64,000 nucleotides of DNA, taken from positions 3,879,001 to 3,943,000 of the forward strand of contig NZ_CP083370.1 in the NCBI RefSeq assembly GCF_017488845.2. Reading direction: 5' to 3'. Shown one piece after another: positions 9,772-18,969 of the stretch. The position numbers were made by a program, and so were the translations under genes. The notes under the pieces are model-generated. The model had not been told where the DNA came from and ran no database searches. It saw nothing but the letters and a program-made list of their open reading frames with translations. The stretch comes from Ensifer canadensis (GTDB lineage: Bacteria > Pseudomonadota > Alphaproteobacteria > Rhizobiales > Rhizobiaceae). Numbering within the stretch: position 1 is the stretch's first letter; the number at the start of each line of letters is the position of its first letter.

Positions 9772-9993
9772 ATGACGTGGGGAGTGAACAGGCCGCCTTT
9801 GACCGAGGATGCGGCCGAAGCCATCGCCAAGGATATAAAGCACGCCGAGGGGCACGGAGCCACCTCGGAAGTGCCCCTGTCGTTCCTGAAGAGCCTCTAC
9901 CGTCTGCCGCTGGATCCGGCGCGGCGCACGCATACCGGCCTGGTCGTGCTGGCGATCATCGTCGTCCTGCTTGTCCTGTTTCTCTGGCCTTGA
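9772..9993 (+). CDS. Small tail-anchored membrane protein, unknown function
   Basis: A 73-residue frame from ATG 9772 (CGAAGG nine bases upstream) codes for a soluble, charged N-terminal part (MTWGVNRPPLTEDAAEAIAK) and one C-terminal membrane helix (GLVVLAIIVVLLVLFLW) ending two residues later. An ATG at 9763 and a longer frame back to 9664 are also open, but the extra part has no recognisable features. The layout suggests an inner-membrane tail-anchored protein. I do not recognise a family. It stands alone between terminated units. Confidence 0.55.
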   Translation: MTWGVNRPPLTEDAAEAIAKDIKHAEGHGATSEVPLSFLKSLYRLPLDPARRTHTGLVVLAIIVVLLVLFLWP

Positions 9994-10452
9994 ACCTTTC
10001 GGTCCATGACGACGCCCGCAGCCAGTGACGTCGGCGTTGACGCGATCGCCAGCGGAAAAAACCTCTCTTTTCTCACGCTTGTCTCGGAAGGGGCGTCGAT
10101 ACAAGGCGCCCCAGCGGCGCTTTTGAACGGCATTGCCGGTTACGCCCCCTGGAGCGGCTGTGGCGTCGCAAACGTCGGCTATCGAGACAGCCCCGTCGTC
10201 CGGAATGGCCCAGCGATCCACGATGTGAGTGCTGTTGCCCTCCGTTTTCGTGTCGTGCTATCGTTGGTGTTATTCCATGACAACGCAACCAGAATTGTCG
10301 CCTGACATTTGTTTCGACAGTCACATTTGCCGCATGGATTTTGCGGACTAGACATTTTCTTCAGCTCGGCGCCGGGCGGGGCTGCGAGACTGGAATCCAG
10401 CGAAAGCGCTGCGTTCTGATCGACGCTCAAACAGTCGGGATGAGGGACTTCT
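9994..10452. other. 459 bp region with no supported gene
   Basis: A 99-codon frame at 10006-10305 on the plus strand and overlapping minus-strand frames exist, but they lack ribosome sites, domains or typical composition. The region probably holds the promoter of the secreted protein gene at 10453. Confidence 0.4.
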
Positions 10453-11367
10453 TTGCTCGGCACGACACTTCTACGCGACGTCTTCCTGCATTCCGTGGCC
10501 ATTCTCTGTCTGTTGGCCGGGCTCCTGGCCTCAGCCTCGACAGTTCTGGCATCGCCGGCCGGCGGCGCTGACATGCAGTTCTTGGTGGTTCGCAGCAATC
10601 AGCCGGGGTGCGAGCCGACATGCCCGGAGTGGATATCGGCCGAGGGGACGATCGTTCGCGAAAGTCCGACGCATCTCAAGAAGCTGCTCAAGGCGATCGG
10701 CGACCGCCGCCTGCCGATCGTCGTGACGTCGCTTGGCGGCGACGTCGATGCCGCCATGGTGCTCGGACGGATCATCCGGGCGCGAAAGCTCGAAGTGGCG
10801 GTCGGCAAGACGCGCTTCGTCGGTTGTCAGCCGCAGCAGAAGGATTGCCGCGACAATGACGGCAAGGGTGCCCGCCTCATCGGGACTGCCTATTCGGGCG
10901 GAGCCTATTGCAACTCCGCCTGCCCGCTGATGCTTGCCGGCGGTGCCCGGCGTGTGGTCGGCCAGTGGGCATATCTGGGCGTTCACCAGATCACCGCTGT
11001 CTACGCTCAGGTCCAGACACGGTACCAGGAGAAATATCGGATAGTGAACGGCAGGAAGAAGATAATCAGCAAGAAAGTCGTCAGCCAAAAGAATGTTGGC
11101 AACCGCAAGACCTACGAGATGAGCAAGGCGATGGAGCGCGAACTGGCCGCATACCTAGCGGAAATGGGCGTCGGGCGTGCGGTCATCGATCAGATGAAGA
11201 TCACGCCCGCTGCCGACATGCGCAAGATCGAACCTGTGGCGATGATGGAGATGAAGTTGATCACGCAACTGGGCGGGGTCGAGCTGCTGACCGCGGCCGG
11301 GGTCTGCAAGACGGTGCCCGCCTCCGCCAATTGCCGGGTTTTCGTTATGTCGGACCTGAAGCGTTAG
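10453..11367 (+). CDS. Secreted ClpP/crotonase-fold protein (COG3904-like), copy 1
   Basis: Predicted periplasmic serine-peptidase-like protein of 304 residues. A signal peptide (hydrophobic VAILCLLAGLLASASTVLASPAGG) precedes a ClpP-like fold. Visible elements are the glycine oxyanion loop SLGGDVDAAMVLGRIIR, the probable nucleophile in YCNSACPLMLAGG (Ser of N-S-A-C) and a probable catalytic His in YLGVHQ. Cys pairs (CEPTC, CQPQQKDC) suggest disulfides. A lysine-rich insertion (KKIISKKVVSQKN) follows the His strand. The start is TTG at 10453 with GAGGG six bases upstream; no in-frame ATG fits better. A paralogue starts 28 bases downstream. Substrate unknown. Confidence 0.8.
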   Translation: MLGTTLLRDVFLHSVAILCLLAGLLASASTVLASPAGGADMQFLVVRSNQPGCEPTCPEWISAEGTIVRESPTHLKKLLKAIGDRRLPIVVTSLGGDVDAAMVLGRIIRARKLEVAVGKTRFVGCQPQQKDCRDNDGKGARLIGTAYSGGAYCNSACPLMLAGGARRVVGQWAYLGVHQITAVYAQVQTRYQEKYRIVNGRKKIISKKVVSQKNVGNRKTYEMSKAMERELAAYLAEMGVGRAVIDQMKITPAADMRKIEPVAMMEMKLITQLGGVELLTAAGVCKTVPASANCRVFVMSDLKR

Positions 11368-11394
11368 ACGAGGGGATCTGGGTTGGAGACCGGA

Positions 11395-12177
11395 ATGCGC
11401 ATATGGAGTTCTCCCGTCGGCTGCGCCACGCCCCGCCTGCGACGAGTAGTGCTGCTGATCTGTCTGCTGGCCGCAAGCCTGTTGATGGAGCGGCCGGCAA
11501 TGGCGGCTGAGCAGCAGATGCGGTTTGTCGTCGTGCGCTCGAACGAGGTCGGTTGCGAGCCGACATGTCCGGAATGGATTTCCGCCGCAGGCACCATCGG
11601 TCCGAAGACGCCGGCACTGCTGAAGGCAACCTTGAAAACGCTCGCAGGCCGCAAGCTACCATTGGTCCTGCGATCGCCCGGTGGCGATATGGCGGCTGCG
11701 ATGGCACTCGGCCGCCTCATCCGCAAGAGCAAGCTGAGCGTGGCGGTGGGCACGACCATTTTCGTTGGATGTCAGCGAGATCAGAAGAACTGTACCGCAA
11801 ACGACCGCAAGGCGGCCGAGTATATCGGCAAGGCAGTTTCGCTTGGAGCCTGCTCACAGGCATGTACGCTTGTCCTTGCATCCGGCAATCGACGACTCGC
11901 GGGAGAGGGGGCGATCGTCGAAGACATTCCGACGCTAGCCGGAAACGAGGCCGACACCCGGAAACTCGTGGCTTACTACGGTGAAATGGGCGTGCGATAC
12001 CAGTCCCTGGTCGAACGCCTGCGCAGCGCGGACGGCAATCTCGGCCGCTATCAATTGTCCACGGTGCTGCTGTTGACGAGCGAGCTGCCCGTCGGCCAAC
12101 TGGTCGATGCGGATATTTGCCGTGGCACGCCTGCGCCCGACAATTGCCGGGTCTTCACCACGATGGATCTGGAATAG
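11395..12177 (+). CDS. Secreted ClpP/crotonase-fold protein, copy 2, catalytic residues lost
   Basis: Paralogue of the preceding gene: both share the M-x-F-x-VVRSN...GCEPTCPEWIS block, the glycine loop (SPGGDMAAAMALGRLIRKSK), FVGCQ and the C-terminal CxxxPxxxNCRVF motif. The segment matching N-S-A-C of copy 1 reads C-S-Q-A-C, so the nucleophilic Ser position is Gln, and the strand with the His (GVHQ in copy 1) is absent. It is probably a non-enzymatic partner or a decaying duplicate. ATG 11395 with GGAG six bases upstream is preferred over TTG 11383. A signal peptide is present (LLICLLAASLLMERPAMA). Confidence 0.77.
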   Translation: MRIWSSPVGCATPRLRRVVLLICLLAASLLMERPAMAAEQQMRFVVVRSNEVGCEPTCPEWISAAGTIGPKTPALLKATLKTLAGRKLPLVLRSPGGDMAAAMALGRLIRKSKLSVAVGTTIFVGCQRDQKNCTANDRKAAEYIGKAVSLGACSQACTLVLASGNRRLAGEGAIVEDIPTLAGNEADTRKLVAYYGEMGVRYQSLVERLRSADGNLGRYQLSTVLLLTSELPVGQLVDADICRGTPAPDNCRVFTTMDLE

Positions 12178-12223
12178 CGGCAGGCGCCGGGCGCGGGAGC
12201 CAACCAAACTGGAAAACACGCCA

Positions 12224-12257
12224 ACAAAAAAGCCCCGGCGATAACCGCACCGGGGCT
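12224..12257 (-). terminator. Terminator of the fabA-fabB-fabI operon
   Basis: Read on the minus strand, the stem agccccgg/ccggggct (12250-12257 and 12231-12238) is followed by a run of six T and lies 33 bases after the fabI stop. It may also act on the convergent secreted-protein gene. Confidence 0.82.
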
Positions 12258-12289
12258 CGTCATCTCTGGGCTGTGCCCACCCATCAGCT

Positions 12290-13096
12290 TTACTCGGCGT
12301 CGGCGGTCCTGAGCGCGTCGAGCGCCGGCATCGAGGTGATGTTGTAGCCCGAATCCACGTAGTGGATTTCGCCGGTGACGCCACGCGACAAATCGGAAAG
12401 CAGGTAGAGCGCCGAACTGCCGACATCGTCGATGGTGACGGTGCGGCGAAGCGGCGAATTCTTCTGCTGCCAGGAGAGCATGGCCCGCGCATCGGAAATG
12501 CCGGCGCCTGCAAGCGTGCGGATCGGGCCGGCAGAAATCGCGTTGACGCGGATGCCGCGCACGCCGTAGTCGGCCGCAAGATAGCGCACGGAGGCTTCGA
12601 GAGCCGCCTTGGCAACGCCCATGACGTTGTAGTTCGGCATCACCCGCACCGAGCCGCCATAGGTCAGGGTCAGCATCGAGCCGCCGTCGTTCATCAGTTC
12701 GGCGGCGCGCTTGGCGATCTCCGTGAAGGAGAAGCACGAGATCACCATGGTGCGGCTGAAGTTGTCGCGCGTCGTGTCGGCGTAGAGGCCCTTCAGCTCG
12801 TTCTTGTCGGAAAAGCCGATGGCGTGGACGATGAAGTCGAGCTTGCCCCAGCGTTCCTTGATGGCCGAGATGACCGTATCGACGGAAGCGATGTCCTCGA
12901 CGTCGCAAGGCAGCAGAAAGTCGGAGCCGACCTCGGCCGCCAGCGGCTTCACGCGCTTGCCAAGCGCTTCACCCTGGTAGGTGAAGGCCAGTTCCGCGCC
13001 CTGCGCTGCCAGCGCCTTCGAGATGCCCCAGGCAATAGAGTGGTTGTTGGCCACACCCATGATGAGGCCACGCTTTCCATTCATTAGTCCCGTCAT
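12290..13096 (-). CDS. fabI: Enoyl-[acyl-carrier-protein] reductase (NADH)
   Basis: Last reductive step of each type II fatty acid elongation cycle, trans-2-enoyl-ACP to acyl-ACP; target of triclosan-type inhibitors. From ATG 13096 (MTGLMNGKRGLIMGVANN) the 268 residues include the nucleotide-binding G-V-A-N-N-x-S-I-A-W-G loop, Tyr146, the catalytic Tyr156 and Lys163 (YNVMGVAK), numbered as in E. coli FabI. The frame stays open upstream into fabB, but the start 4 bases after the fabB stop fits the family. It is the third gene of fabA-fabB-fabI. Rhizobia often carry more than one FabI, so this may not be the only copy. Confidence 0.95.
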   Translation of the reverse strand: MTGLMNGKRGLIMGVANNHSIAWGISKALAAQGAELAFTYQGEALGKRVKPLAAEVGSDFLLPCDVEDIASVDTVISAIKERWGKLDFIVHAIGFSDKNELKGLYADTTRDNFSRTMVISCFSFTEIAKRAAELMNDGGSMLTLTYGGSVRVMPNYNVMGVAKAALEASVRYLAADYGVRGIRVNAISAGPIRTLAGAGISDARAMLSWQQKNSPLRRTVTIDDVGSSALYLLSDLSRGVTGEIHYVDSGYNITSMPALDALRTADAE

Positions 13097-13100
13097 GGTG

Positions 13101-14324
13101 TTATCCGTTGTAGCGCTGGAAGACGAGCGTTGCGTTGGTTCCGCCGAAGCCGAACGAATTGGAAAGAACCGTATCGATCTTGGCGTTGTCGATGCGCTTG
13201 CGCACGATCGGCACACCATCGAATTCCGGGTCGAGTTCGCTGATATGGGCGCTCTCGCCGATGAAGCCACCCTGCATCATCAGGAGACCGTAGATCGATT
13301 CCTGGACGCCGGCAGCGCCGAGCGAGTGGCCGGTGAGCGACTTCGTCGACTGGATGTGCGGGATCTTCGCGCCGAACACTTCGCGGATGGCGCCGATTTC
13401 CTTGCTGTCGCCGACCGGGGTCGACGTGCCGTGCGTGTTGATGTAGTCGACGTCGCCCTTCACGGTCGACAGCGCCTGGCGCATGCAGCGCATCGCGCCT
13501 TCGCCTGATGGGGCGACCATGTCGTAGCCGTCAGAAGTCGCGCCGTAGCCGACGATTTCGGCGTAGATCTTGGCGCCGCGCGCCTTGGCATGTTCCAGCT
13601 CTTCGAGCACCAGCACGCCGGCACCGCCGGCAATGACGAAACCGTCACGGCTGACGTCATAGGCGCGCGATGCGGTCGACGGCGTGTCGTTGTACTTGGA
13701 GGACATCGCGCCCATGGCATCGAACAGGTTGGACATCGTCCAGTCCAGGTCCTCGTGGCCGCCGGCGAACATCACGTCCTGCTTGCCCCACTGGATCATC
13801 TCCGCGGCATTGCCGATGCAATGGGCAGACGTCGAGCAGGCCGACGAGATCGAGTAGTTGACGCCGTGGATCTGGAACCAGGTCGCAAGCGTGGCCGAAG
13901 CCGTCGACGACATCGCCTTCGGCACGGCAAACGGGCCGATGCGCTTGGGGCTCACGTTCTTGCGGGTCGTGTCCGCCGCCTCGACGATCGTGCGGGTGGA
14001 CGGACCACCCGAGCCCATGATGATGCCGGTGCGCTCGTTGCGGGAAATGACCGCTTCCTCGAGGCCGGAGTCGGCGATCGCCTGCTTCATGGCCACGTGG
14101 TTCCACGCGCCGCCCTGCGACAGGAAGCGCATGGCGCGCCGGTCGACGAGATCGCTCGGATCGAGCGTCGGTGCGCCCCAGACCTGGCACTTGAAGCCGT
14201 TTTCGGCGAAATCGGAAGAAAACGTGATGCCCGATTTGGCGTCGCGCAGCGATGCCGTGACTTCGTCGGCATCATTCCCGATCGAGGAAACGATCCCGAG
14301 GCCCGTGACAACAACCCGTCTCAT
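13101..14324 (-). CDS. fabB: 3-oxoacyl-[acyl-carrier-protein] synthase I
   Basis: Condensing enzyme that elongates cis-unsaturated acyl-ACP intermediates made by FabA. The 407 residues carry the nucleophile Cys163 ([11 protein letters not shown]), the two catalytic His in [11 protein letters not shown] and [10 protein letters not shown], and the end [12 protein letters not shown]. Length and numbering match E. coli FabB rather than FabF. It lies 46 bases after fabA and 4 bases before fabI. FabA with FabB is the classical anaerobic route to unsaturated fatty acids. Confidence 0.95.
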   Translation of the reverse strand: MRRVVVTGLGIVSSIGNDADEVTASLRDAKSGITFSSDFAENGFKCQVWGAPTLDPSDLVDRRAMRFLSQGGAWNHVAMKQAIADSGLEEAVISRNERTGIIMGSGGPSTRTIVEAADTTRKNVSPKRIGPFAVPKAMSSTASATLATWFQIHGVNYSISSACSTSAHCIGNAAEMIQWGKQDVMFAGGHEDLDWTMSNLFDAMGAMSSKYNDTPSTASRAYDVSRDGFVIAGGAGVLVLEELEHAKARGAKIYAEIVGYGATSDGYDMVAPSGEGAMRCMRQALSTVKGDVDYINTHGTSTPVGDSKEIGAIREVFGAKIPHIQSTKSLTGHSLGAAGVQESIYGLLMMQGGFIGESAHISELDPEFDGVPIVRKRIDNAKIDTVLSNSFGFGGTNATLVFQRYNG

Positions 14325-14370
14325 GGTAATGACCTTTTCTTTATCTCATTCGGTGCGGAGAACCCGCGGC

Positions 14371-14886
14371 TTAGTCGGTCTTTTCCTTCGACAGACCGAC
14401 ACGCAGGTCGGTTGCCTGGTAGATGGTTTCGCCGTCGGCCTTCAGCCAGCCATCGGCAGTGCCGAGCACGAGGCGACCGCGCATGACCCGCTTGAAATCG
14501 ATTCCGTACTCGAGCAGCTTGGTATGGGGGCGAACCATGCCCTTGAACTTCACTTCGCCGGTTGACAGCGCCATGCCGCGCCCCGGTTCGCCGAGCCAGC
14601 CCAGGAAGAACCCGGTCAATTGCCACATGCCGTCGAGACCGAGGCAGCCGGGCATGATCGGGTTGCCCTGGAAATGGCAGGGGAAGTACCAGTCATCAGG
14701 GCTCACGTCATACTCGGCGCGAATGAAGCCCTTGTCGAAGGCGCCGCCCGTCTCGGAGATTTCCGTGATGCGATGGACCATGAGCATGGGCGGCAGCGGC
14801 AGCTGCGCGTTGCCGGGGCCAAACAGTTCACCTCGGCCGCAGGTCAGGATTTCCTCATAGCTGAAGCTGGATTGCCTGGTCGTCAT
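14371..14886 (-). CDS. fabA: 3-hydroxydecanoyl-[acyl-carrier-protein] dehydratase/isomerase
   Basis: Dehydrates 3-hydroxydecanoyl-ACP and isomerises the trans-2 to the cis-3 double bond, the branch point to unsaturated fatty acids. The 171-residue hot-dog protein has the active-site His71 ([15 protein letters not shown]) and Asp85 ([10 protein letters not shown]), one position later than in E. coli. ATG 14886 is chosen; the codon before it, TTG, is in frame but without reason to be used. First gene of fabA-fabB-fabI and divergent from irr. Confidence 0.95.
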   Translation of the reverse strand: MTTRQSSFSYEEILTCGRGELFGPGNAQLPLPPMLMVHRITEISETGGAFDKGFIRAEYDVSPDDWYFPCHFQGNPIMPGCLGLDGMWQLTGFFLGWLGEPGRGMALSTGEVKFKGMVRPHTKLLEYGIDFKRVMRGRLVLGTADGWLKADGETIYQATDLRVGLSKEKTD

Positions 14887-15192
14887 CAATGGTTGTTTCC
14901 CCGAGTAACATAAAGTGTTGTCAGACCTGCTTTAGAGCAAGTTCGCTGTGAAATGAAGCGCACCGATGGCCGTTTTCGATGTTTCCGACGTCGGCGTCGC
15001 CCATTTCGATTGCGATATCATTCCGCCGTCGCTTACAGGATCAATGTGGGTCCGACCAGAGTTAAATACCAGCCTTCCTTGAAATAGGCCGGTTTTTCAG
15101 GCATTCCAGCCGTTCTGCACCTTAGAATCTATTGAAAGAGCAGCGTGCAAAAGTTATATCGCAGCGGAAGTATTGTAAATTTTACGGGATCC
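14887..15192. promoter_or_regulatory. Divergent intergenic region of fabA and irr
   Basis: About 306 bases without a gene separate two divergently read units and must contain both promoters. An imperfect iron-control-like sequence (cttagaatctattgaaa, 15121-15137) matches the consensus at about 10 of 14 arm positions. That is too weak to call as an Irr site. Confidence 0.4.
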
Positions 15193-15633
15193 ATGGAACG
15201 CTCCTTGATGACGAAAGCAACCGAAGTGAGTTCGGAAGAGAGATTGCGCAGCTCGGGTCTGCGCCCGACGCGTCAGCGTGTCGCGCTTGCCGATCTGATC
15301 TTCGCCAAGGGCGACCGTCACCTGACCGTTGAAGAACTACATGAAGAGGCTGTTGTCGCCGGCGTGCCGGTTTCGCTGGCAACCGTCTACAACACGCTGC
15401 ATCAGTTCACCGAGGCCGGCATGATCCGCGTGCTCGCGGTGGAAAGCGCCAAGACCTACTTCGACACCAACGTCTCCGACCATCACCACTTCTTCATCGA
15501 GGGCCAGAACGAAGTCCTCGATATTCCCGTCAGCAATATCGAGATCGGCAATCTGCCGGAACCGCCTGAAGGCATGGAAATTGCCCATGTTGACGTGGTC
15601 ATTCGTCTCCGCCGCAAGCGCGAACGGTCGTAG
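15193..15633 (+). CDS. irr: Iron response regulator Irr (Fur family)
   Basis: Fur-superfamily repressor that in rhizobia responds to haem and represses iron-storage and haem genes under low iron. The 146 residues contain the winged helix (GLRPTRQRVALADLIF, HLTVEELHEEA, LATVYNTLHQFTEAGMIR) and the Irr-type His cluster DHHHFF (His97-99), where Fur would continue with metal-binding Cys. The N-terminal haem regulatory motif of Bradyrhizobium Irr is absent, as in other rhizobia. Divergence from fabA is the usual rhizobial context. Start is uncertain: ATG 15193, ATG 15208, or GTG 15145. A matching operator occurs at mbfA in this window. Confidence 0.9.
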   Translation: MERSLMTKATEVSSEERLRSSGLRPTRQRVALADLIFAKGDRHLTVEELHEEAVVAGVPVSLATVYNTLHQFTEAGMIRVLAVESAKTYFDTNVSDHHHFFIEGQNEVLDIPVSNIEIGNLPEPPEGMEIAHVDVVIRLRRKRERS

Positions 15634-15643
15634 CGACCTTTTC

Positions 15644-16279
15644 CTACATCACATCGTTGGGGTCGCGGCCGGGGCTTGCTTTGCCGATGGGCAGCGTCCA
15701 GCCGTATTTGAGTGCGCCGGCGCGCACGGTGAAGGCCGAGACCACGCCGAGCGCCGATGTTGCGGCCAGCGGCAGTCCGATCATCGTCGCGACGACGAAC
15801 ACGGCGGAGCCGACCAGAGCTGCCGTCACATAGACTTCCGGACGCAGCAGCACTGACGGCTCTCCCGCCAGGAGGTCGCGCAATATGCCGCCGAAGGTCG
15901 CCGTCAACATGCCGGTGACAAGCGCGACCCCGGGCGAGCCTGTTGCCGCCAGCCCCTTGGCAGCACCCATGACGCAATAGGCCGACATGCCGATCGCATC
16001 GAGCCAGACCAGCACCCGGTAACGCGAGCCGAACAGGTGGGCGGTGAAGAACAGGATGACGCTCACCGAGACGCAAACCAGAAGGTAGGTCGGGTTGAGC
16101 ACCCAGAACACCGGCGTTGCGCCAAGGATGACGTCGCGCATCGTTCCACCGCCGATACCGGTGACCGAGGCAAGGAACAGATAGCCGATGATATCGAGCT
16201 GCTTGCGCGAAGCTGAGAGCGCTCCTGTTGCGGCAAAGACGGCAACACCCGCATAGTCGAGGATTTCCAGGATCGTCAT
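15644..16279 (-). CDS. Trimeric intracellular cation channel (TRIC/UPF0126) family protein
   Basis: Predicted inner-membrane cation channel of 211 residues with about seven membrane helices in two pseudo-repeats. The TRIC signature GIGGGTMRDVILG occurs in the first repeat and TFGGILRDLLAGEP in the second. ATG 16279 opens the protein directly with the first helix (ILEILDYAGVAVFAATGALS). The end lies 10 bases from the convergent end of irr. Prokaryotic members conduct K+; a role here is not shown by the sequence. Confidence 0.88.
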   Translation of the reverse strand: MTILEILDYAGVAVFAATGALSASRKQLDIIGYLFLASVTGIGGGTMRDVILGATPVFWVLNPTYLLVCVSVSVILFFTAHLFGSRYRVLVWLDAIGMSAYCVMGAAKGLAATGSPGVALVTGMLTATFGGILRDLLAGEPSVLLRPEVYVTAALVGSAVFVVATMIGLPLAATSALGVVSAFTVRAGALKYGWTLPIGKASPGRDPNDVM

Positions 16280-16349
16280 GGCCGCTCCGTTGATAGGCGC
16301 ATCGCTGTTATCGGTCGCATCGCAAGCTGGAGCATCCAGGCCCGCCGCG

Positions 16350-17165
16350 TCAACGGGGTGAAGCGTTGGGGGGTGAAACGCCGGGAAGCAGGCTGTCCGT
16401 CCGGCCGCCGAAATAATAGGCCGCCAGCCCGATCCATTCGCGCACCGCCGTCGTCGCCAATTGGGCATTGAGCGAGGGTTGGGTGAAATCGAAGCCGGGC
16501 GTGACCGTGCCGCTGGTGCGGTAGTCCGTCGGCCAGGGAGTGACCTCCAGCCCGAGCTTGCGGAAAAGCCCGACCGAACGCGGCATATGGAAGGCCGACG
16601 TGACCAGGGCGCAGTTGGCAAGGCTGTTTGCCGTCAGCAACGCCTCAGTGTTGCGGGCATTCTCGAATGTCGTTCTCGATTGCTCCTCGCGGATCAGCCG
16701 TTCAGGGCCGATGCCGAAGGTGGCAAAGAAGGCTTCCGATGCCTTGGCGTCGCCGTCATAGGCGCCGCTGAACGAACCGTCGCCGCCGGAAATCAGGATG
16801 CGCGCTTGTGGGTAGCGCTTCGCCAGCATGGCCGTCTCGATGAAGCGGTCAGCCGCCTGGTTGAACTCGATGCCGCCACGGCTCGCCATCACCTCGTTCT
16901 CGAAGGCGCCGCCGAGCACGATGACGCAGGAGAGGGTTGCTGGCGGTACCGTCGGCCGCGGGAAGTGGTCCTCGAGCATCTGCAGGAAATAGGATCCTGA
17001 GGTCGTGAACAGGCTGACGAAGAGCACCAGCGCACCGAGCAGGCCGAAGGCGACGCCGCTGCGCCTGAGGCCGGCCGCCGTCATCAGCAGTCCGGCAAGG
17101 ACGGCGAAGAACGCCAGGGAAAGGGGCTGCGCGACGAGCCAGAATATCTTGGAAAGCAGAAACAT
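16350..17165 (-). CDS. YdcF/ElyC-like DUF218 membrane protein
   Basis: A 271-residue protein with two or three N-terminal membrane helices (FWLVAQPLSLAFFAVLAGLL and GLLGALVLFVSLFTTSG) and a DUF218 Rossmann-like domain: CVIVLGGAFENE, RYPQARILISGG, GIGPERLIREEQSRTTFENA and NCALVTSAFHMPRS, all typical of YdcF/SanA/ElyC. Such proteins affect envelope integrity or peptidoglycan precursor use; the biochemical role is not established. It ends near the start of the TRIC gene and may be co-transcribed with it. Confidence 0.85.
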   Translation of the reverse strand: MFLLSKIFWLVAQPLSLAFFAVLAGLLMTAAGLRRSGVAFGLLGALVLFVSLFTTSGSYFLQMLEDHFPRPTVPPATLSCVIVLGGAFENEVMASRGGIEFNQAADRFIETAMLAKRYPQARILISGGDGSFSGAYDGDAKASEAFFATFGIGPERLIREEQSRTTFENARNTEALLTANSLANCALVTSAFHMPRSVGLFRKLGLEVTPWPTDYRTSGTVTPGFDFTQPSLNAQLATTAVREWIGLAAYYFGGRTDSLLPGVSPPNASPR

Positions 17166-17252
17166 CAGGCCCGTGTTCTTCGCTACGATCCCTTAATATT
17201 TCGCAAAGCCGATCGGCCGGCCGGCTAAAGCGCTCCCGTACCCAGGCAATCG

Positions 17253-17328
17253 TGGAGCCGCTCGATCCCGTTATTCTTACGCAAATCCGGACGCAAAACC
17301 GCTCCGCATTTTTGCTGGAATTGCTCCA
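17253..17328 (-). repeat. Short interspersed repeat, second family, copy 1
   Basis: About 76 bp bounded by tggagc and gctcca inverted ends, with the internal pattern ttacgcaaatccggacgcaaaaccgc. It aligns over its length with 52697-52771. Similar intergenic repeats are frequent in Rhizobiales. Strand is arbitrary. Confidence 0.6.
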
Positions 17329-17349
17329 ATCAACACCCTGCGCCGCTCA

Positions 17350-18525
17350 TCAGGCCGGCACGCCGCCGGACATCGGCTTTGCCTTGCCGGCACGCAGATA
17401 GCCGATGCCAAAAGCAATGAGCGCGCCGACTGCGACGATCGCCAGCGACAACAGCGGGCGATAGGCAAACCAGGCGACGGCGATGACGACAGGGCCGAGG
17501 AGCAACGTTAGGATCGCGGCGATGATGCCGGTACCGAAAGCGACCACAGAACCGAGCACCGGAATGACGTCGGCAATGATGGAGATAAGGGACAGCATCA
17601 GCGTGAAGCCGATGAACAGGCCGATCAGTCCGCCCACCCGAACCAGCCAGGAAATCAGCGTGTTCTCGCTCTGGGCGGCGTCAAACATTTCGGCGGCGCT
17701 GGTGATGCCGGCTGAGCTCAGGAACAGGTCGCGACCGTTCGTGGTGCGGTAGGGGGCAAGGCTGCCACCTTTCTGTGCGGCGACGAAGCTCGCGGTCTCC
17801 GTGTCTTCGCGGGTAAAGCCGATGCGCAGATCGCCGACGGCCGGGTTCTGGCGATCGGCGGAGACGAAGATCGTCTGGCCGTCGGTCTTGACGGGGCGAT
17901 TGGTGTCGAGCGCGTCGGCGAGGTGCTGCAGGTCAGTGTCCGCCATTTGCACGGGGCTGTCGCGGCCGAGATCGGCAACGGCCCTGCCGTTGACGGAAAA
18001 CGCACCGAGCATCGCGCGGTCGACGGTGAACCGCTCGCTTGAGATCGGCATTTCCGGGTTCTGATGCCCGTTGCCGTCGCGGAAGTCGGCTGAATCGGCG
18101 CGGTCGCTGCGCCACTCCTTGGTGTAGGAATAGGTGGTGACCGTTTCCTCGCCGCCGCCGAGCGTCTTGCGCGTCTCGCTCTTCTTTTCCTCGACCCATT
18201 GGTACATCTCGACCGAGCGGCGCAGGCCCGCAGCCCCCTTCGCGGAGATCCCGAGTTGGCTGTCGGCCGGCGTGCCGACGGGCTCGACCCGGCTGGCGAT
18301 GTGAACCAGCTTGCCCTCGTTGCCAGCCTCGACAGCGCCGCTGTCGATGTCGACCACAGCGCCGGCGCCCTCGACGAGTGCCCGATAGGTCTTGACCGAA
18401 CGGCCCTCGTTCCAGGCAAGCAGCCAGATCATGCCGAAGACCAGCAGCAGACCGATGAAGATGCCGATGACACCGTTCTTGAGGCGCGCGAACCACGACG
18501 TTCTGGTCGTTTCGGTAAAACTCAT
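17350..18525 (-). CDS. TMEM43 family membrane protein
   Basis: A 391-residue protein with the TMEM43/LUMA plan: an N-terminal membrane helix (VIGIFIGLLLVFGMIWLLAW) followed by NEGR, a large extracytoplasmic region (about 45-290) and a C-terminal cluster of about four helices. The NEGRSVKTYRALVEGA motif and the EEKKSETRKTLGGGEETVTTYSYTKEW region (described in parts) are typical. Start ATG 18525 with GGGGGATC upstream; a longer frame to 18627 lacks support. Bacterial function is unknown. Confidence 0.85.
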   Translation of the reverse strand: MSFTETTRTSWFARLKNGVIGIFIGLLLVFGMIWLLAWNEGRSVKTYRALVEGAGAVVDIDSGAVEAGNEGKLVHIASRVEPVGTPADSQLGISAKGAAGLRRSVEMYQWVEEKKSETRKTLGGGEETVTTYSYTKEWRSDRADSADFRDGNGHQNPEMPISSERFTVDRAMLGAFSVNGRAVADLGRDSPVQMADTDLQHLADALDTNRPVKTDGQTIFVSADRQNPAVGDLRIGFTREDTETASFVAAQKGGSLAPYRTTNGRDLFLSSAGITSAAEMFDAAQSENTLISWLVRVGGLIGLFIGFTLMLSLISIIADVIPVLGSVVAFGTGIIAAILTLLLGPVVIAVAWFAYRPLLSLAIVAVGALIAFGIGYLRAGKAKPMSGGVPA

Positions 18526-18694
18526 CTGATCCCCCGGCACTTGCATTCGACCCGGTTGCGCAAGCGAACCGTTCGATTTTCCCGTTGGTACCAGAAAAAA
18601 AGCGGAAAGGAATATACCGGCCGACATGCGCAGACGTTTGGCCCAAACATGGTGAAAGGCGGTCAGTTCAAAGGTTTGTATTTCAGGAGAAATT

Positions 18695-18770
<76 letters not shown>

Positions 18771-18969
18771 ATATCGGGTCCGGCAAGGCCGGTTCCGGGA
18801 AACTTGTCGGGCTGTTGTGCCCGGCGAGTGGCGGCTTATTACTTCTGCTCTTCGCGGATAGCAAGCCGAAAATGTCAGGCCGGTGGAAATAATTTGGCTC
18901 CGGCCCGATTTGCTCCCGTCCACGCCATTTGGCAGGGGACGGGAGGCATTCGCGTAATATTTTAAGCGC

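Noticed and set aside
10006..10305. A 99-codon frame between the small membrane protein and the ClpP-fold genes
   Set aside because: No ribosome site, signal or domain and composition unlike its neighbours.
15121..15137. Iron-control-like sequence upstream of irr
   Set aside because: Only about 10 of 14 arm positions match, and the second arm is poor; the mbfA site is perfect by comparison.
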